Positions 50,358 to 60,312 of a DNA stretch of 64,000 nt are shown here, in pieces. The notes under the pieces were generated by a model. It was not told the origin of the DNA. It did not search any database and saw nothing but the letters and a program-made list of their open reading frames with translations. Source of the stretch: Pseudomonas putida (lineage in GTDB: Bacteria; Pseudomonadota; Gammaproteobacteria; Pseudomonadales; Pseudomonadaceae). How positions within the stretch are numbered: the first letter of the stretch is position 1; each line of letters starts with the position of its first letter. A program made the position numbers and the translations under genes. Location: assembly GCF_030159595.1 (NCBI RefSeq), contig NZ_BSKJ01000005.1, forward strand, positions 337,232 through 401,231, in the 5' to 3' direction.

Positions 50358-51245
50358 TTAAACCAGTACGCCGGACTGGCGCAAGGCAGTACGGACTTTT
50401 TCGTGGCAGCCTTCGCTCAGCCAGGTCAGTGGCAGGCGAATACCCTTTTGCATCAGGCCCATTTCGACGAGCGCCCATTTCACCGGGATCGGGTTGGCCT
50501 CGCAGAACAGGTCTTTGTGCAGCGGCATGAGTTTTTCGTTGATCGCGCGGGCCTTCTCGGCATTGCCCTCAAGGGCGGCCTCGCACAGATCGGCCATTTC
50601 GCGCGGGGCGACGTTGGCGGTAACAGAGATGTTGCCCTTGCCACCCATCAGGATCAGCTCGACGGCAGTCGGGTCATCGCCGGACAGGACGATGAAGTCC
50701 TTGCTGACGCCATCGAGGATGGCCTTGGCGCGGACCAGGTCGCCGGTGGCTTCCTTGATACCGATGATGTTCGGCACGGTCGACAGGCGGATCACGGTCT
50801 CGGCCTGCATGTCGCAGGAGGTGCGGCCGGGTACGTTGTAGAGGATCTGCGGAATGTCGACGGCTTCGGCAATGTGCTTGAAGTGCTGGTACAGGCCTTC
50901 TTGCGTCGGCTTGTTGTAGTACGGCACTACCAGCAGGCAGGCGTCGGCACCGGCGCTCTTGGCGTTTTGGGTCAGGTGCACGGCTTCGGCAGTGGCGTTG
51001 GCACCGGTGCCAGCGATGACCGGTACGCGGCGGCTGCTGCGCTTGACGCGCTCGACCACATGCTTGATGACCAGGATGTGTTCTTCGACATCCAGCGTGG
51101 CGGACTCACCGGTGGTGCCGACAGCGACGATCGCATGGGTGCCGTTTTCCAGGTGGAAGTCTACAAGTTTGTCGAGGCTGCCCCAGTCAACACGCCCTTG
51201 TGCATCCATGGGTGTGACCAATGCCACCATACTGCCCGCAATCAT
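50358..51245 (-). CDS. dapA: 4-hydroxy-tetrahydrodipicolinate synthase
   Basis: A 295-residue enzyme that condenses pyruvate with aspartate semialdehyde in lysine and diaminopimelate synthesis. Lys164 (GIKEATGD) forms the Schiff base, Tyr136 (LYNVPGR) and GTTGES (43-48) complete the catalytic triad, and Arg141 binds the semialdehyde. These match E. coli DapA, unlike the two other family members in this window. ATG 51245 has GGAGCAG upstream. It is transcribed with bamC. Confidence 0.96.
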   Translation of the reverse strand: MIAGSMVALVTPMDAQGRVDWGSLDKLVDFHLENGTHAIVAVGTTGESATLDVEEHILVIKHVVERVKRSSRRVPVIAGTGANATAEAVHLTQNAKSAGADACLLVVPYYNKPTQEGLYQHFKHIAEAVDIPQILYNVPGRTSCDMQAETVIRLSTVPNIIGIKEATGDLVRAKAILDGVSKDFIVLSGDDPTAVELILMGGKGNISVTANVAPREMADLCEAALEGNAEKARAINEKLMPLHKDLFCEANPIPVKWALVEMGLMQKGIRLPLTWLSEGCHEKVRTALRQSGVLV

Positions 51246-51504
51246 GTAACTGCTCCTGCCGGAAAAAGAGAGCGGTAATGGTACTGGGGGCATCGACCTT
51301 GCACAAGCGAAGCAGGCGGGCGGAGCATTCCCCTCGGCGCCTTATTTCGCTACCCTTGACCCTTTGATCGGTGCAGCGCGGCCCGCCGGGCCGTCGACCT
51401 TGCTCCCCGCCAGCGTCCAAGACCTCGCATGCGAGCCCCGGGCCCTGCCGACAGGAGGCTTTTGACTGTCCTGCACCGACCGCTCATCGCTTTAGGAATG
51501 CTGC

Positions 51505-52068
51505 ATGTCCACCCCCACCACTGTCCGCGAACAATTCCTTGTCATCAGTGCCCTGGGCCCCAATCCCATGGAACTGGCCAACGTCCTCAGCCGCGCTGCC
51601 TTCGAAAACCGCTGCGCGGTGGTCACCTCGCGCCTGAGCCGCCATGGAGAGACCAGCGCCCTGGTGCTGCAGGTGGGCGGCAGCTGGGACGCCCTGGCGC
51701 GCCTCGAATCCACCCTGCCGGGCCTGGGCAAGAAGCACGGCCTGACCCTGGACGTGGTGCGCAGCGCCGACCAGGAAGTGCGCCCGCAGGCCCTGCCCTA
51801 TGTGGCTTATGTCAGCGCCGCCTATCGCCCGGACATCATCAACGAGCTGTGCCAGTTCTTCCTCGACCACCGCGTCGAGCTGGAAGCCATGACCTGCGAC
51901 ACCTACCTGGCGCCACAGACCGGCAGCAGCATGCTCAACGCCCAGTTCACCGTGATCCTGCCGGCCGGCACGCAAATCAGCTGGCTGCGCGACCAGTTCC
52001 TGGACTTTGCCGACGCCCTGAACCTCGATGCGCTGATCGAGCCATGGCGTCCACAGAACCCAATGTAA
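51505..52068 (+). CDS. gcvR: Glycine cleavage system transcriptional repressor
   Basis: A 187-residue protein with two ACT domains (about residues 8-80 and 93-175). The N-terminal REQFLVISALGPNPMELANVLSRAAFENRC, and later RPDIINELCQFFLDHRVELEAMTCDTY, are typical of GcvR, which binds GcvA in the presence of glycine to keep the gcv operon off. It is divergent from dapA and lies 11 nt before bcp, the usual gcvR-bcp pair. Confidence 0.92.
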   Translation: MSTPTTVREQFLVISALGPNPMELANVLSRAAFENRCAVVTSRLSRHGETSALVLQVGGSWDALARLESTLPGLGKKHGLTLDVVRSADQEVRPQALPYVAYVSAAYRPDIINELCQFFLDHRVELEAMTCDTYLAPQTGSSMLNAQFTVILPAGTQISWLRDQFLDFADALNLDALIEPWRPQNPM

Positions 52069-52079
52069 GGAAACCGACC

Positions 52080-52553
52080 ATGGCTGTAGCACTCGACCAA
52101 CCCGTCGCCGACTTCCAGGCCCAGGCCACCAGCGGGCAAACCGTCAGCCTGGCCGGGCTCAAGGGCCAGCAGGTGGTGGTGTACTTCTACCCGAAGGACA
52201 GCACGCCTGGCTGCACCACCGAAGGCCAGGGGTTCCGCGACCAGCATGACGCCTTTGCCGCAGCCAATACCGTGGTGTTCGGGGTATCGCGCGATGGCAT
52301 CAAGTCGCACGAGAACTTCAAGGCCAAGCAAAGCTTCCCGTTCGAGCTGATCAGCGACAAGGACGAGGCCCTGTGCCAGCTGTTCGACGTGATCAAGCTG
52401 AAGAAACTGTATGGCAAGGAATACATGGGCGTTGACCGCAGTACCTTCCTGATCGACAAGGACGGTGTGCTACGCCAGGAATGGCGTGGGGTGAAGGTGC
52501 CGGGGCATGTGGATGCCGTGTTGGCGGCCGCACAAGCCATGAACAAGGCTTGA
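52080..52553 (+). CDS. bcp: Thioredoxin-dependent thiol peroxidase (Bcp/PrxQ)
   Basis: A 157-residue peroxiredoxin that reduces hydroperoxides. The peroxidatic Cys is in YPKDSTPGCTTEGQGFRD (Thr and Arg of the active site also present). The second Cys found five residues later in many PrxQ proteins is Gly here; the other cysteine is far away (EALCQLF), so it should work as a one-Cys or atypical type. ATG 52080 follows AAGGAAA. It is the second gene of the gcvR-bcp operon and ends at a hairpin terminator. Confidence 0.94.
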   Translation: MAVALDQPVADFQAQATSGQTVSLAGLKGQQVVVYFYPKDSTPGCTTEGQGFRDQHDAFAAANTVVFGVSRDGIKSHENFKAKQSFPFELISDKDEALCQLFDVIKLKKLYGKEYMGVDRSTFLIDKDGVLRQEWRGVKVPGHVDAVLAAAQAMNKA

Positions 52554-52561
52554 GATCGTTT

Positions 52562-52580
52562 GGGGCCGCTTTGCGGCCCC
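52562..52580. terminator. Terminator between bcp and perM
   Basis: GGGGCCGC-TTT-GCGGCCCC hairpin, directly after bcp and 7 nt before the perM stop. It is the same compact GC stem type as at 35172; the T-run is weak. Confidence 0.7.
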
Positions 52581-52587
52581 AATAACA

Positions 52588-53658
52588 TCAAAGCATCGGT
52601 GAAACGCTAGGCTCCTGCCGTGGCCAAGCGTCCAGCACGGCCTTGATCAGCGTCGCCAGCGGGATGGCGAAGAAGATCCCCCAGAACCCCCACAACCCGC
52701 CAAACAACAGCACCGCGCAAATGATCGCCACCGGGTGCAAGCTCACCGCCTCGGAGAACAGCAGCGGCACCAGCACGTTGCCGTCCAGCGCCTGAATGAT
52801 CGCGTACACCGTCATCAGGTAGATGAACTGGTCGCCCCACCCCCACTGGAACAGCGCAATCAGCGTCACCGGCACCGTCACCACCACCGCCCCCACATAG
52901 GGCACCACCACAGACAACCCCACCAACAGCGCCAGCAACGCGGCGTAGTTGAGCCCCAGGCTGATGAACGCAATGTAGGTGGCAATCCCGCAGATCAGGA
53001 TCTCGATACCCTTGCCGCGAATGTAGTTGGCGATCTGCCGGTTCATCTCGCTGCCCACCCGGTTCAACAGGGTGCGCTGGCTGGGCAGGTAGCCGCTGAC
53101 CCAACGGCCGATCAGCTCGCGGTCCTTAAGGAAGAAGAACACCAGGATTGGCACCAGCACCAGGTAGATCATCGCATTGACCAGCAGCGGCAGGCTCGAC
53201 AACGAGAACGTCAGCGCCCACTGGCCGAACTTGCCAATTTCACCGCGCACCGACTCGATGGCGTGCAGCACCTGCTCGTCCGACACCAGGTGCGGGTAAC
53301 GCTCGGGCAGCAGCAACAACAGCGACTGCCACTTGCCGAGCATGCCCGGCAGCTCGTTGAACAGGGTAATCAACTGATGCCACAGCAGCGGCACCAGCAC
53401 CAGCATGAACACCGCCAACGCGCCCATGAACAAGGCGAACACCAACATCACCGCCAGCCGGGTCGGCACCCGCACCCGCTCAAGGGCGTTGACCAGCCCC
53501 TGCATGAGGAATGCCAACACCATGCCCGCCAGCACCGGCGCCAGCATGCCGCCCAGGGTGAGCACCGCAGTAAAAGCCAGGAACAACAGGACCGCTAACA
53601 CCACGGCTTCTTCATCGGAGAAGTAGCGCTGCATCCAGTCGCGAAGCACTTTGAACAT
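52588..53658 (-). CDS. perM: AI-2E family transporter PerM
   Basis: A 356-residue membrane protein with about eight helices. The central PLLWHQLITLFNELPGMLGKWQ, YLPSQRTLLNRVGSEMNRQIANYIRGK and the late GLSVVVPYVGAVVVTVPV and VLVPLLFSEAVSLHP segments define the AI-2E/PerM family, linked to permease or proton-coupled export roles. It lies 20 nt after the TusA-like gene on the same strand and opposite bcp. The substrate is unknown. Confidence 0.9.
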   Translation of the reverse strand: MFKVLRDWMQRYFSDEEAVVLAVLLFLAFTAVLTLGGMLAPVLAGMVLAFLMQGLVNALERVRVPTRLAVMLVFALFMGALAVFMLVLVPLLWHQLITLFNELPGMLGKWQSLLLLLPERYPHLVSDEQVLHAIESVRGEIGKFGQWALTFSLSSLPLLVNAMIYLVLVPILVFFFLKDRELIGRWVSGYLPSQRTLLNRVGSEMNRQIANYIRGKGIEILICGIATYIAFISLGLNYAALLALLVGLSVVVPYVGAVVVTVPVTLIALFQWGWGDQFIYLMTVYAIIQALDGNVLVPLLFSEAVSLHPVAIICAVLLFGGLWGFWGIFFAIPLATLIKAVLDAWPRQEPSVSPML

Positions 53659-53678
53659 TGACGATCCTTGGAAAAGAC

Positions 53679-53918
53679 TCAGGCCTTGCGCAGCCAGTAG
53701 GTATAGGTGCCGGCCTCAGCCGTTTCCTGCAGCAGGGTATGACCGGCCAGCTTGGCGAAAGTGCGGAAGTCGCGCTGCGAGCCTGCATCCGTGGCGATCA
53801 CCTTGAGCACCGCGCCGCTGGCCAGTCGGTTGAGCTCCATCTTGGCTTTGAGCAGCGGCAAAGGGCAATTCAGCCCGCTGGCGTCCAGTTCGGCGTCGCA
53901 GGTCAGGGTGTCACTCAT
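53679..53918 (-). CDS. tusA: TusA-family sulfur carrier protein
   Basis: A 79-residue TusA/SirA-like protein. The active persulfide-bearing Cys18 lies in GLNCPLPLLKAKMEL (CPxP motif). TusA passes sulfur from IscS towards 2-thiouridine in tRNA and towards molybdenum cofactor synthesis. ATG 53918 follows GGAG; a longer in-frame start overlaps the divergent bepA promoter. It is upstream of perM on the same strand. A paralogue for another sulfur path cannot be excluded. Confidence 0.87.
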   Translation of the reverse strand: MSDTLTCDAELDASGLNCPLPLLKAKMELNRLASGAVLKVIATDAGSQRDFRTFAKLAGHTLLQETAEAGTYTYWLRKA

Positions 53919-54039
53919 CGCAGGGTCTCCAAAGGCATTGCCACGCTGCTTGCTGGCAGGGTCGGCTAGGATAGCGCCACTGGTCGCCAACGTGTGAGCC
54001 CGCTACAGTAGGTATCTTTGACCGACGCGAGCTTCATGC

Positions 54040-55476
54040 ATGAATCTACTGCGCCCTACCCTGCTGACGCTGGCCTGCCTGTTGGCCCTCCCCGGCCACG
54101 CTGACGACCTGCCATCGCTGGGTGACGCCAGTTCCGCGATCGTTTCGCCGCAACAGGAGCACCAACTGGGCCGCGCCTGGCTGAGCCTGCTGCGTGGCCA
54201 GGTCAACCAGCTGAACGACCCGCAGCTCAAGGACTACGTCGAGACCAGCGTGTACAAGCTGGCCGAAACCAGCCAACTGCAGGACCGGCGCCTGGAGTTC
54301 ATCCTTATCGACAGCCGCGAGCTGAACGCCTTTGCCGCCCCGGGTGGCATTGTCGGGGTCAACGGCGGGTTGTTCCTCAACGCCCAGACCGAAGGCGAGT
54401 ATGCCTCGGTACTGGCGCACGAACTGGCGCACTTGTCACAACGCCACTTCGCCCGCGGCGTCGAGGCGCAACAGCGCATGCAGCTGCCAATGATGGCAGC
54501 GCTGCTGGCCGGTATCGTGCTGGCCGCCGGTGGCGCCGGCGATGCGGGTATCGGCATGATTGCCGGCACCCAGGCAGCGGCCATCCAGGAACAACGGCGT
54601 TTCTCACGCCAGAACGAACAGGAAGCCGACCGCATCGGCATCCAGAACCTGGAAAAGGCCGGTTACGATCCACGTAACATGCCGACCATGTTCGAGCGCC
54701 TGGCACGCCAGTATCGCTATGACGCCAAGCCGCCAGAATTCCTGCTGACCCACCCGGTGACCGAATCGCGTATTGCCGATACCCGCAACCGGGCCGACCA
54801 GGCCCCCAAAGGCGGTGTTGAAGACAGCATGCGCTACCAGCTGATTCGTGCCCGCGTGGCGCTGACCTACGAAGGTACACCGGGGCTTGCCGCCAAGCGC
54901 TTCCGTGCCCAGCTGGACGAAGACCCGAAACTGGACGCCGCGCGTTACGGCCTGGCCTTGGCCCAGATCAAAGGCGGGCAGCTGAACGAAGCGCGTGAAA
55001 TGCTCAAGCCGCTACTGGCCAAGGCCCCCAACGACATCACCTACAACCTGGCGCAGATCGACCTGGACATCACCAACAACCGCCTGGCCGACGCCCAGCA
55101 GCGGGCCGAGCGGCTGCAGGGGCTGTACCCGGGCAACTACCCGCTGAAACAGGTCCGCGCCGATTTGCTGGTGAAGCAGAACAAGCCTGCCGAAGCGGAG
55201 AAGGTGCTGAACGAACTGGTCAAGAGCCGGCCGGATGACCCGGACGTGTGGTACGACATGGCTGAAGTGCGGGGCTTGTCGGGCAATACCATTGGCCTGC
55301 ACCGCGCACGGGCCGAGTATTTCACCCTGGTGGGGGACTTTGACCAGGCGATCCAGCAACTGGATTACGCCAAGCGCCGGTCGGGCAGCAACTTCCCGCT
55401 GGCTTCGCAGATTGACCAGCGCCAGCGCGAGATCATGGAGCAGCAGCGCATGGTTCGGGAGATGATGGGCCGTTGA
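54040..55476 (+). CDS. bepA: BepA-type periplasmic M48 metalloprotease with TPRs
   Basis: A 478-residue protein: signal peptide (1-21), zinc protease domain with HELAH (127-131) and Glu195 in NEQEADRIG, then TPR repeats (from about 265). BepA degrades stalled LptD and BamA substrates or helps their assembly at the outer membrane. The order and spacing of domains match E. coli BepA (YfgC). It stands in the same region as bamC, divergent from tusA. Confidence 0.93.
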   Translation: MNLLRPTLLTLACLLALPGHADDLPSLGDASSAIVSPQQEHQLGRAWLSLLRGQVNQLNDPQLKDYVETSVYKLAETSQLQDRRLEFILIDSRELNAFAAPGGIVGVNGGLFLNAQTEGEYASVLAHELAHLSQRHFARGVEAQQRMQLPMMAALLAGIVLAAGGAGDAGIGMIAGTQAAAIQEQRRFSRQNEQEADRIGIQNLEKAGYDPRNMPTMFERLARQYRYDAKPPEFLLTHPVTESRIADTRNRADQAPKGGVEDSMRYQLIRARVALTYEGTPGLAAKRFRAQLDEDPKLDAARYGLALAQIKGGQLNEAREMLKPLLAKAPNDITYNLAQIDLDITNNRLADAQQRAERLQGLYPGNYPLKQVRADLLVKQNKPAEAEKVLNELVKSRPDDPDVWYDMAEVRGLSGNTIGLHRARAEYFTLVGDFDQAIQQLDYAKRRSGSNFPLASQIDQRQREIMEQQRMVREMMGR

Positions 55477-55478
55477 GG

Positions 55479-55569
55479 GCCCTTTCGCGGGCAAGCCCAC
55501 TCCCCAGGTACTGCATCGCTTCTGAGGGCGGTGCAGTACCTGTGGGAGCGGGCTTGCCCGCGAAGACGG
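55479..55569. repeat. REP pair (inverted)
   Basis: CCCTTTCGCGGGCAAGCCCA with CTCCCCAGG at 55480-55508 (left arm, slightly diverged), then CCTGTGGGAGCGGGCTTGCC ending GCGAAGACGG near 55569. It lies between the convergent bepA and nadA genes. Confidence 0.88.
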
Positions 55570-55584
55570 CAACGCGGGTTAAAG

Positions 55585-56643
55585 TCAGGCGTTACCGGAC
55601 AGTTTCAGCCTTGCAGCCTGGGTAAAGTCCAGCATGCGGTTCAGCGGCTTGATCGCCTTGGGCACCAGCGCCGGGTCGACGAAAATCTCATCACCGCCAT
55701 TACGCAAGCAGTGCAGCACGCGCTCCAGGGTATTCATCGCCATCCACGGGCAGTGCGCGCAGCTGCGGCAGGCCGCGCCATTGCCGGCAGTAGGCGCTTC
55801 GACGAATTCCTTGTCCGGGCACAGCTGCTGCATCTTGTAGAAGATGCCACGATCGGTGGCGACGATGAAGGTTTTATTCGGCAGGGTCTGCGCTGCCTTG
55901 ATCAGCTGGCTGGTAGAACCCACTGCGTCGGCCAGTTCGATGACCGCTTCCGGCGACTCGGGGTGCACCAGGATCGCTGCATCCGGGTACAGCGCCTTCA
56001 TGTCGGCAAGCTGGCGCGATTTGAACTCTTCGTGAACGATGCAGGCACCGTCCCACAGCAGCATGTCGGCACCGGTCTGCTTCTGGATGTAACGGCCCAG
56101 GTGCTGGTCCGGCCCCCAGATGATGGTCTCGCCGTTATCCATCAGGCTTTCGACGATCTCCAGCGCGCAGCTTGAGGTCACCACCCAGTCGGCACGGGCC
56201 TTTACGGCAGCGGACGTGTTGGCGTAGACCACCACGGTGCGTTCAGGGTGCTGGTCGCAGAACGCAGAAAACTCTTCGACCGGACAACCCAGGTCGAGCG
56301 AGCAGGTCGCCTCCAGGGTCGGCATCAGCACGCGCTTTTCCGGGGTGAGGATTTTCGCCGTCTCGCCCATGAAGCGCACACCGGCCACGATCACGGTCTC
56401 GGCCGGGTGGTTCTTGCCGAAGCGGGCCATTTCCAGCGAGTCGGACACGCAACCGCCGGTTTCTTCAGCCAGCGCCTGGATGACCGGGTCGCAGTAATAG
56501 TGGGCGACCAGCACGGCATTCTGGGCCTTGAGCTCGGCAGCGATGGCCGCACGGTATTCGGCCTCCTGCTCGGCTGTCAGCGGGTTGGGCTGCTTGGCGT
56601 CGAGGTGGGCCTGAACCAACAGGCGTTCGGAAATCTGGGTCAT
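55585..56643 (-). CDS. nadA: Quinolinate synthase A
   Basis: A 352-residue 4Fe-4S enzyme that condenses iminoaspartate with dihydroxyacetone phosphate to quinolinate in NAD synthesis. The N-terminal [20 protein letters not shown] with [13 protein letters not shown], then [16 protein letters not shown], and the terminal [16 protein letters not shown] (cluster ligand region) are all typical. Length is standard. It faces bepA across a REP pair. Confidence 0.95.
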   Translation of the reverse strand: MTQISERLLVQAHLDAKQPNPLTAEQEAEYRAAIAAELKAQNAVLVAHYYCDPVIQALAEETGGCVSDSLEMARFGKNHPAETVIVAGVRFMGETAKILTPEKRVLMPTLEATCSLDLGCPVEEFSAFCDQHPERTVVVYANTSAAVKARADWVVTSSCALEIVESLMDNGETIIWGPDQHLGRYIQKQTGADMLLWDGACIVHEEFKSRQLADMKALYPDAAILVHPESPEAVIELADAVGSTSQLIKAAQTLPNKTFIVATDRGIFYKMQQLCPDKEFVEAPTAGNGAACRSCAHCPWMAMNTLERVLHCLRNGGDEIFVDPALVPKAIKPLNRMLDFTQAARLKLSGNA

Positions 56644-56827
56644 GATCGCTGGACCTGCAGGCGCGCGTGCGCGTCAAATCGAGTGTATCACCCGGCCCTG
56701 GCAGATCGGCTAAGGGTGCCGGACGGCACTTGGGCCGCCACGGCCCTCTGCGGGCGCGGATTATTATCGGAGGCCGAAGGCTACAGACAATCCAGCGAAT
56801 TCTAAAGTGGTTTTTGTGTTGGCTGCA

Positions 56828-56924
56828 CCGGCCCTTTCGCGGGTAAACCCGCTCCCACAGGTATCGCATCGCCCTCAAGGGCAGTGATAGACCTGTGGGA
56901 GCGGGTTTACCCGCGAAGAGGCCA
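56828..56924. repeat. REP pair (inverted)
   Basis: CGGCCCTTTCGCGGGTAAAC then CCGCTCCCACAGGTA at 56828-56863, and the inverted copy ACCTGTGGGAGCGGGTTTAC ending GAAGAGGCC near 56923. The core is GGGTAAACCC. It lies in the 295-bp gap between the DUF945 stop and the start of nadA. Confidence 0.9.
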
Positions 56925-56938
56925 GTACAGGGTGGCGA

Positions 56939-58447
56939 TCAACCCTGCGGCGACAACGCGGCCAGGTGCGCCGCCATCAGCATGGCGAACTCTTCCACGG
57001 TCATTTTCCTGCCGTTGAAGTCAACCATGCCATCGGCATAGTGCAGGCTGCTCACCACATCATTACCTTCGACAGTCGCCATGCCACTCTGCAGCGCCAT
57101 CATGCCAACCATCTCCCCCGCCTGGCTCGACTGCATGGCAATCGCCTGAGCGTCAGTCTGACCCTCCAGCAGTGCCTGCAAGGTCGCCAGGTCACCCATC
57201 ATCGGCTTGGACAACGACAGCTTGCTCTTCACCTCGGTGATCATCTGCTTGCTCAACTGGTCCGGCGGCAGGTCGAAGCTGGACGGGGCGGCAAAGTCCA
57301 TCGACAGGTTGAAGCGGCTCTCGCCGTTGGCGGTCTTGAACGACAGGTTTTCAATCGCCACCTTGGGCCTGGCAGCGAGCAGCTTCTGCAGGTCACCCTG
57401 GAAACGGGCCTTCTCGGCGTCGTCCATCTGGATTTGCGGCACCGGCTGGCCGGCGGCGGCGGCGGCCTCGAACTCCGCCAGATGCGCCTGGTACCACTTC
57501 GACAATGCCTGCAGCGCCGGTGCGTTGACCGAGGTAATGCTCACCGCCATCTGTGCCTTACCCACTGCACGGCCATCCCAGGTGATGTCGCCAACCTTGT
57601 ACTCCACACGACCGCCCACGGTATCCGGGCCATCAAGGGTCTGCAGGGCATTCTGCTCAAAGCCCTTGACCAGCAGTACCTGCTGTTTAGGCCCCAGGGT
57701 GACCTTGGTTTCAGCCAGCGCCAGGTCGGCATTACCGACATAGATGGCGTCGTGCGCGGTGGCTGCCAGGTTACCGCCAAGCTTCAGGCCTTTGAGCTCG
57801 AACGTGGCAGGTGGCTGGTCGTCATGCACCAGTTTCATCACGAAACGGTCGGCCTGGCCGTGGAATTTAGATGCCTTGCCTTCCTCGTCGCCACTGACCT
57901 CCAGCTGCATGCCCGAGAAGTCGAGGCTATTGCCGTCCGCTTCGTCGAACTTGACCGGCGCCAGCCGAACCTGGCTGACCACATTACCGTCGTAGCCCAG
58001 GCTGGTTTGGGCACTGACCGGAGCCTGCTCACCCGCTGCGGCAAACCACGGTGCGGTGGCTTCGTCCTTTTGCAGGCTACTGTTGCTGACCGCCAGCACC
58101 GGCATCAGCTTGAACGCCTTGACCCGCGACCAAGGGAACGGGCCGTGCTCGATCTGGTCGGTCACGCCCACGTCGAAACTCAACACCTCGCCGTCACCCA
58201 CGTTGATGTCGCGTGCCTTCAGGCGGTACTGGGCGGTACTGCTGAAGAAATGCTGCTCCAGCGACACCCGCTCGATGCTCATGCTGCCACCGGTGGTCAC
58301 CAGGGCTTTCTTCAGCTCGGCGTTGCTGCGGGCAAGGGCATTGTCCAGCTCGGCCGGCAGCTGCTTGCCGGTGTACCAGGCGCCAGCGGTGGTTGCGACG
58401 GCAATGGCGATAGCCAGGCCGGAAAGGATGCCAACTGATTTCTTCAT
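56939..58447 (-). CDS. DUF945/YdgA family protein
   Basis: A 502-residue protein with an N-terminal anchor or signal (residues 5-24: VGILSGLAIAIAVATTAGAW). Directly after it comes WYTGKQLPAELDNALARSNAEL, which matches YdgA-like DUF945 proteins. The rest is a long beta-rich periplasmic chain. The family's role is unknown; YdgA has been associated with the envelope and flagella in a few species. ATG 58447 with AATGAAG context is preferred over an upstream in-frame start. It is monocistronic by position. Confidence 0.85.
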   Translation of the reverse strand: MKKSVGILSGLAIAIAVATTAGAWYTGKQLPAELDNALARSNAELKKALVTTGGSMSIERVSLEQHFFSSTAQYRLKARDINVGDGEVLSFDVGVTDQIEHGPFPWSRVKAFKLMPVLAVSNSSLQKDEATAPWFAAAGEQAPVSAQTSLGYDGNVVSQVRLAPVKFDEADGNSLDFSGMQLEVSGDEEGKASKFHGQADRFVMKLVHDDQPPATFELKGLKLGGNLAATAHDAIYVGNADLALAETKVTLGPKQQVLLVKGFEQNALQTLDGPDTVGGRVEYKVGDITWDGRAVGKAQMAVSITSVNAPALQALSKWYQAHLAEFEAAAAAGQPVPQIQMDDAEKARFQGDLQKLLAARPKVAIENLSFKTANGESRFNLSMDFAAPSSFDLPPDQLSKQMITEVKSKLSLSKPMMGDLATLQALLEGQTDAQAIAMQSSQAGEMVGMMALQSGMATVEGNDVVSSLHYADGMVDFNGRKMTVEEFAMLMAAHLAALSPQG

Positions 58448-58893
58448 GAATAGAACCGAATGCTGTCCGTAAGGGCTTGTTGGGCGGCCAAAGGCCACGC
58501 AGCGAAGATTACCACTGCAACAGGTGACACAGGCTGGTGCGGGTCGAGAAATGGCATTTTTGGGAAGCGTCTGACACCCCGCTCAAGGACGCTGCCCAAT
58601 CGTTAATTTTTACGAACATTCAAATTGATCAAAACCGCAAAAAACCGCGCAAAAACCGAACAAAACCCGCTTTAAATCGATAAATATTTCAATTCAGTAA
58701 CATCTTGTCATGTTTAACTTGACACCCACCTACCCATCGTTTTTTATTTTCACCACTTAGCGCGCCCCCCCCCCCGCGCCTTCCGCCGCTCCTACAAAAA
58801 AGGTGAACAACATGGAGCCCACCCGCTCGCCCTTGCCGCATGCGCAATACACCGTGCCCGCCATTTACGCCCAGCCGCAGGAGCCATGCCAGC
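58448..58893. other. AT-rich intergenic region before the putrescine importer
   Basis: A 446-bp gap. It is markedly AT-rich from about 58600 to 58760, with A-tracts (CAAAAACCG type) and TTTTTTATTTTC near 58740, and should hold divergent promoters for the DUF945 and permease genes. An 11-base C run lies at 58765-58775. No gene is seen; no exact promoter could be fixed. Confidence 0.55.
58765..58775. repeat. Poly-C tract (11 C)
   Basis: An uninterrupted run of eleven C within CGCG...GCGC flanks, about 120 bp upstream of the permease ATG. Long homopolymers of this kind are slippage-prone and could alter promoter or leader spacing. Confidence 0.7.
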
Positions 58894-60246
58894 ATGCAGC
58901 CTGACCACAGCGCTTCCGGCAACGGCCAACTTCGCAAAACCCTGCGCCTCTGGCATGTGATCATCATCGGCTTGGCCTACCTGACCCCGATGACCGTGTT
59001 CGACACCTTCGGCATCGTCAGCGGGATCACCGCAGGCCATGTACCCAGCGCCTACATCCTGGCGCTGGCCGGTATCCTGTTCACCGCCGTGAGCTACGGC
59101 ACCTTGGTAAAACGCTTCCCGCAGTCGGGTTCGGCCTACACCTACACCCAGCGCGCGATCAACCCGCATGTGGGCTTCCTGGTCGGCTGGTCGTCGCTGC
59201 TCGACTACCTGCTGTTGCCAATGGTCAATGCGCTGCTGGCCAAGCTGTACCTCTCGGCCATGTTTCCGGAAGTACCGGCGTGGATGTGGGTGGCCGGCTT
59301 CGTCACCTTGATCAGCCTGATCAACATGCGCAGCGTGAACCTGGTGGCGCACTTCAACCTGTTGTTCGTGGGCGTGCAGGTGGCGATCATTGCCGTGTTC
59401 ATCTACCTGTGCTTCCGTGGCCTGGACCACGGTGAAGGGCTGGGTACCGCCTGGAGCCTGATGCCATTCGGTGACAGCCAGACCCAGTTCAGCGCACTGG
59501 CGGCCGGGGCAACCATCCTGTGCTTCTCGTTCCTGGGCTTCGATGCGGTTACCTGCCTGTCCGAAGAAACCCGCGACCCGGCCAAGACCATTCCCAAGGC
59601 GATCTTCCTGACCGCACTGATCGGCGGCGTGGTGTTCATCACTGTTTCGTACTTCATCCAGGCCTACTTTCCGACCATGGCGCGCTTCCATGACCAGGAA
59701 GCCGCCCTGCCAGAAATTGCCCTGTACGTCGGCGGCAAGCTGTTCCAGTCGATCTTCATCGCCTGCACCGTGATCAACACCATCGCCTCGGGCCTGGCTT
59801 CGCAAACCAGCGTGTCGCGACTGCTGTATGTGATGGGCCGCGACAACGTGATCCCGGCCAGCGTCTTCGCCCGCCTGCATTCACGCTACAAGACACCCGT
59901 GCTGAACATTGCGGTAGTGGGGCTGATTTCGCTGTCGGCGATCTTCTTCGACCTGGTGACCGCCACCTCGATCATCAACTTCGGTGCGCTGGTCGCATTC
60001 AGTTTCGTCAACCTGTCGGTCATCAACCACTGCTACCTGCGCGAAGGCAACCGCAAAGGCCTGGCCAACCAGCTGAAGTACCTGGTGCTGCCCACCATCG
60101 GCTTCTGCATCATCGTCTCGCTGTGGCTGGACCTGAATGCACATTCGCTGATGTTTGGCGGCATCTGGGCTGCGCTCGGGCTGGTCTACCTGGGCTGGCT
60201 GACCAAGGCCTTCCGCTCGGCACCGCCCAACTACGTTGCTGAATGA
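58894..60246 (+). CDS. Putrescine importer, PuuP-like APC permease
   Basis: A 450-residue permease very similar to E. coli Puu[21 protein letters not shown] (helix 1), [20 protein letters not shown] (helix 2-3), [20 protein letters not shown] and [15 protein letters not shown] are all conserved. It imports putrescine or related diamines with protons. ATG 58894 has AGGAG twelve nt upstream, rather far; the hydrophilic N-terminal 30 residues match the family. It lies 66 nt before an McpU-like polyamine chemoreceptor gene and is probably co-transcribed or co-regulated with it. Confidence 0.88.
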   Translation: MQPDHSASGNGQLRKTLRLWHVIIIGLAYLTPMTVFDTFGIVSGITAGHVPSAYILALAGILFTAVSYGTLVKRFPQSGSAYTYTQRAINPHVGFLVGWSSLLDYLLLPMVNALLAKLYLSAMFPEVPAWMWVAGFVTLISLINMRSVNLVAHFNLLFVGVQVAIIAVFIYLCFRGLDHGEGLGTAWSLMPFGDSQTQFSALAAGATILCFSFLGFDAVTCLSEETRDPAKTIPKAIFLTALIGGVVFITVSYFIQAYFPTMARFHDQEAALPEIALYVGGKLFQSIFIACTVINTIASGLASQTSVSRLLYVMGRDNVIPASVFARLHSRYKTPVLNIAVVGLISLSAIFFDLVTATSIINFGALVAFSFVNLSVINHCYLREGNRKGLANQLKYLVLPTIGFCIIVSLWLDLNAHSLMFGGIWAALGLVYLGWLTKAFRSAPPNYVAE

Positions 60247-60312
60247 CCCACGCTGCCGACAACGCCCGCGCCTGACCGCGGGCGTTGTACTTGATCGAAA
60301 AGGAAAGCCCTC

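Noticed and set aside
49032..51278. Plus-strand reading frame of 748 codons opposite bamC and dapA
   Set aside because: It spans two conserved opposite-strand genes and their junction, and the product is compositionally biased.
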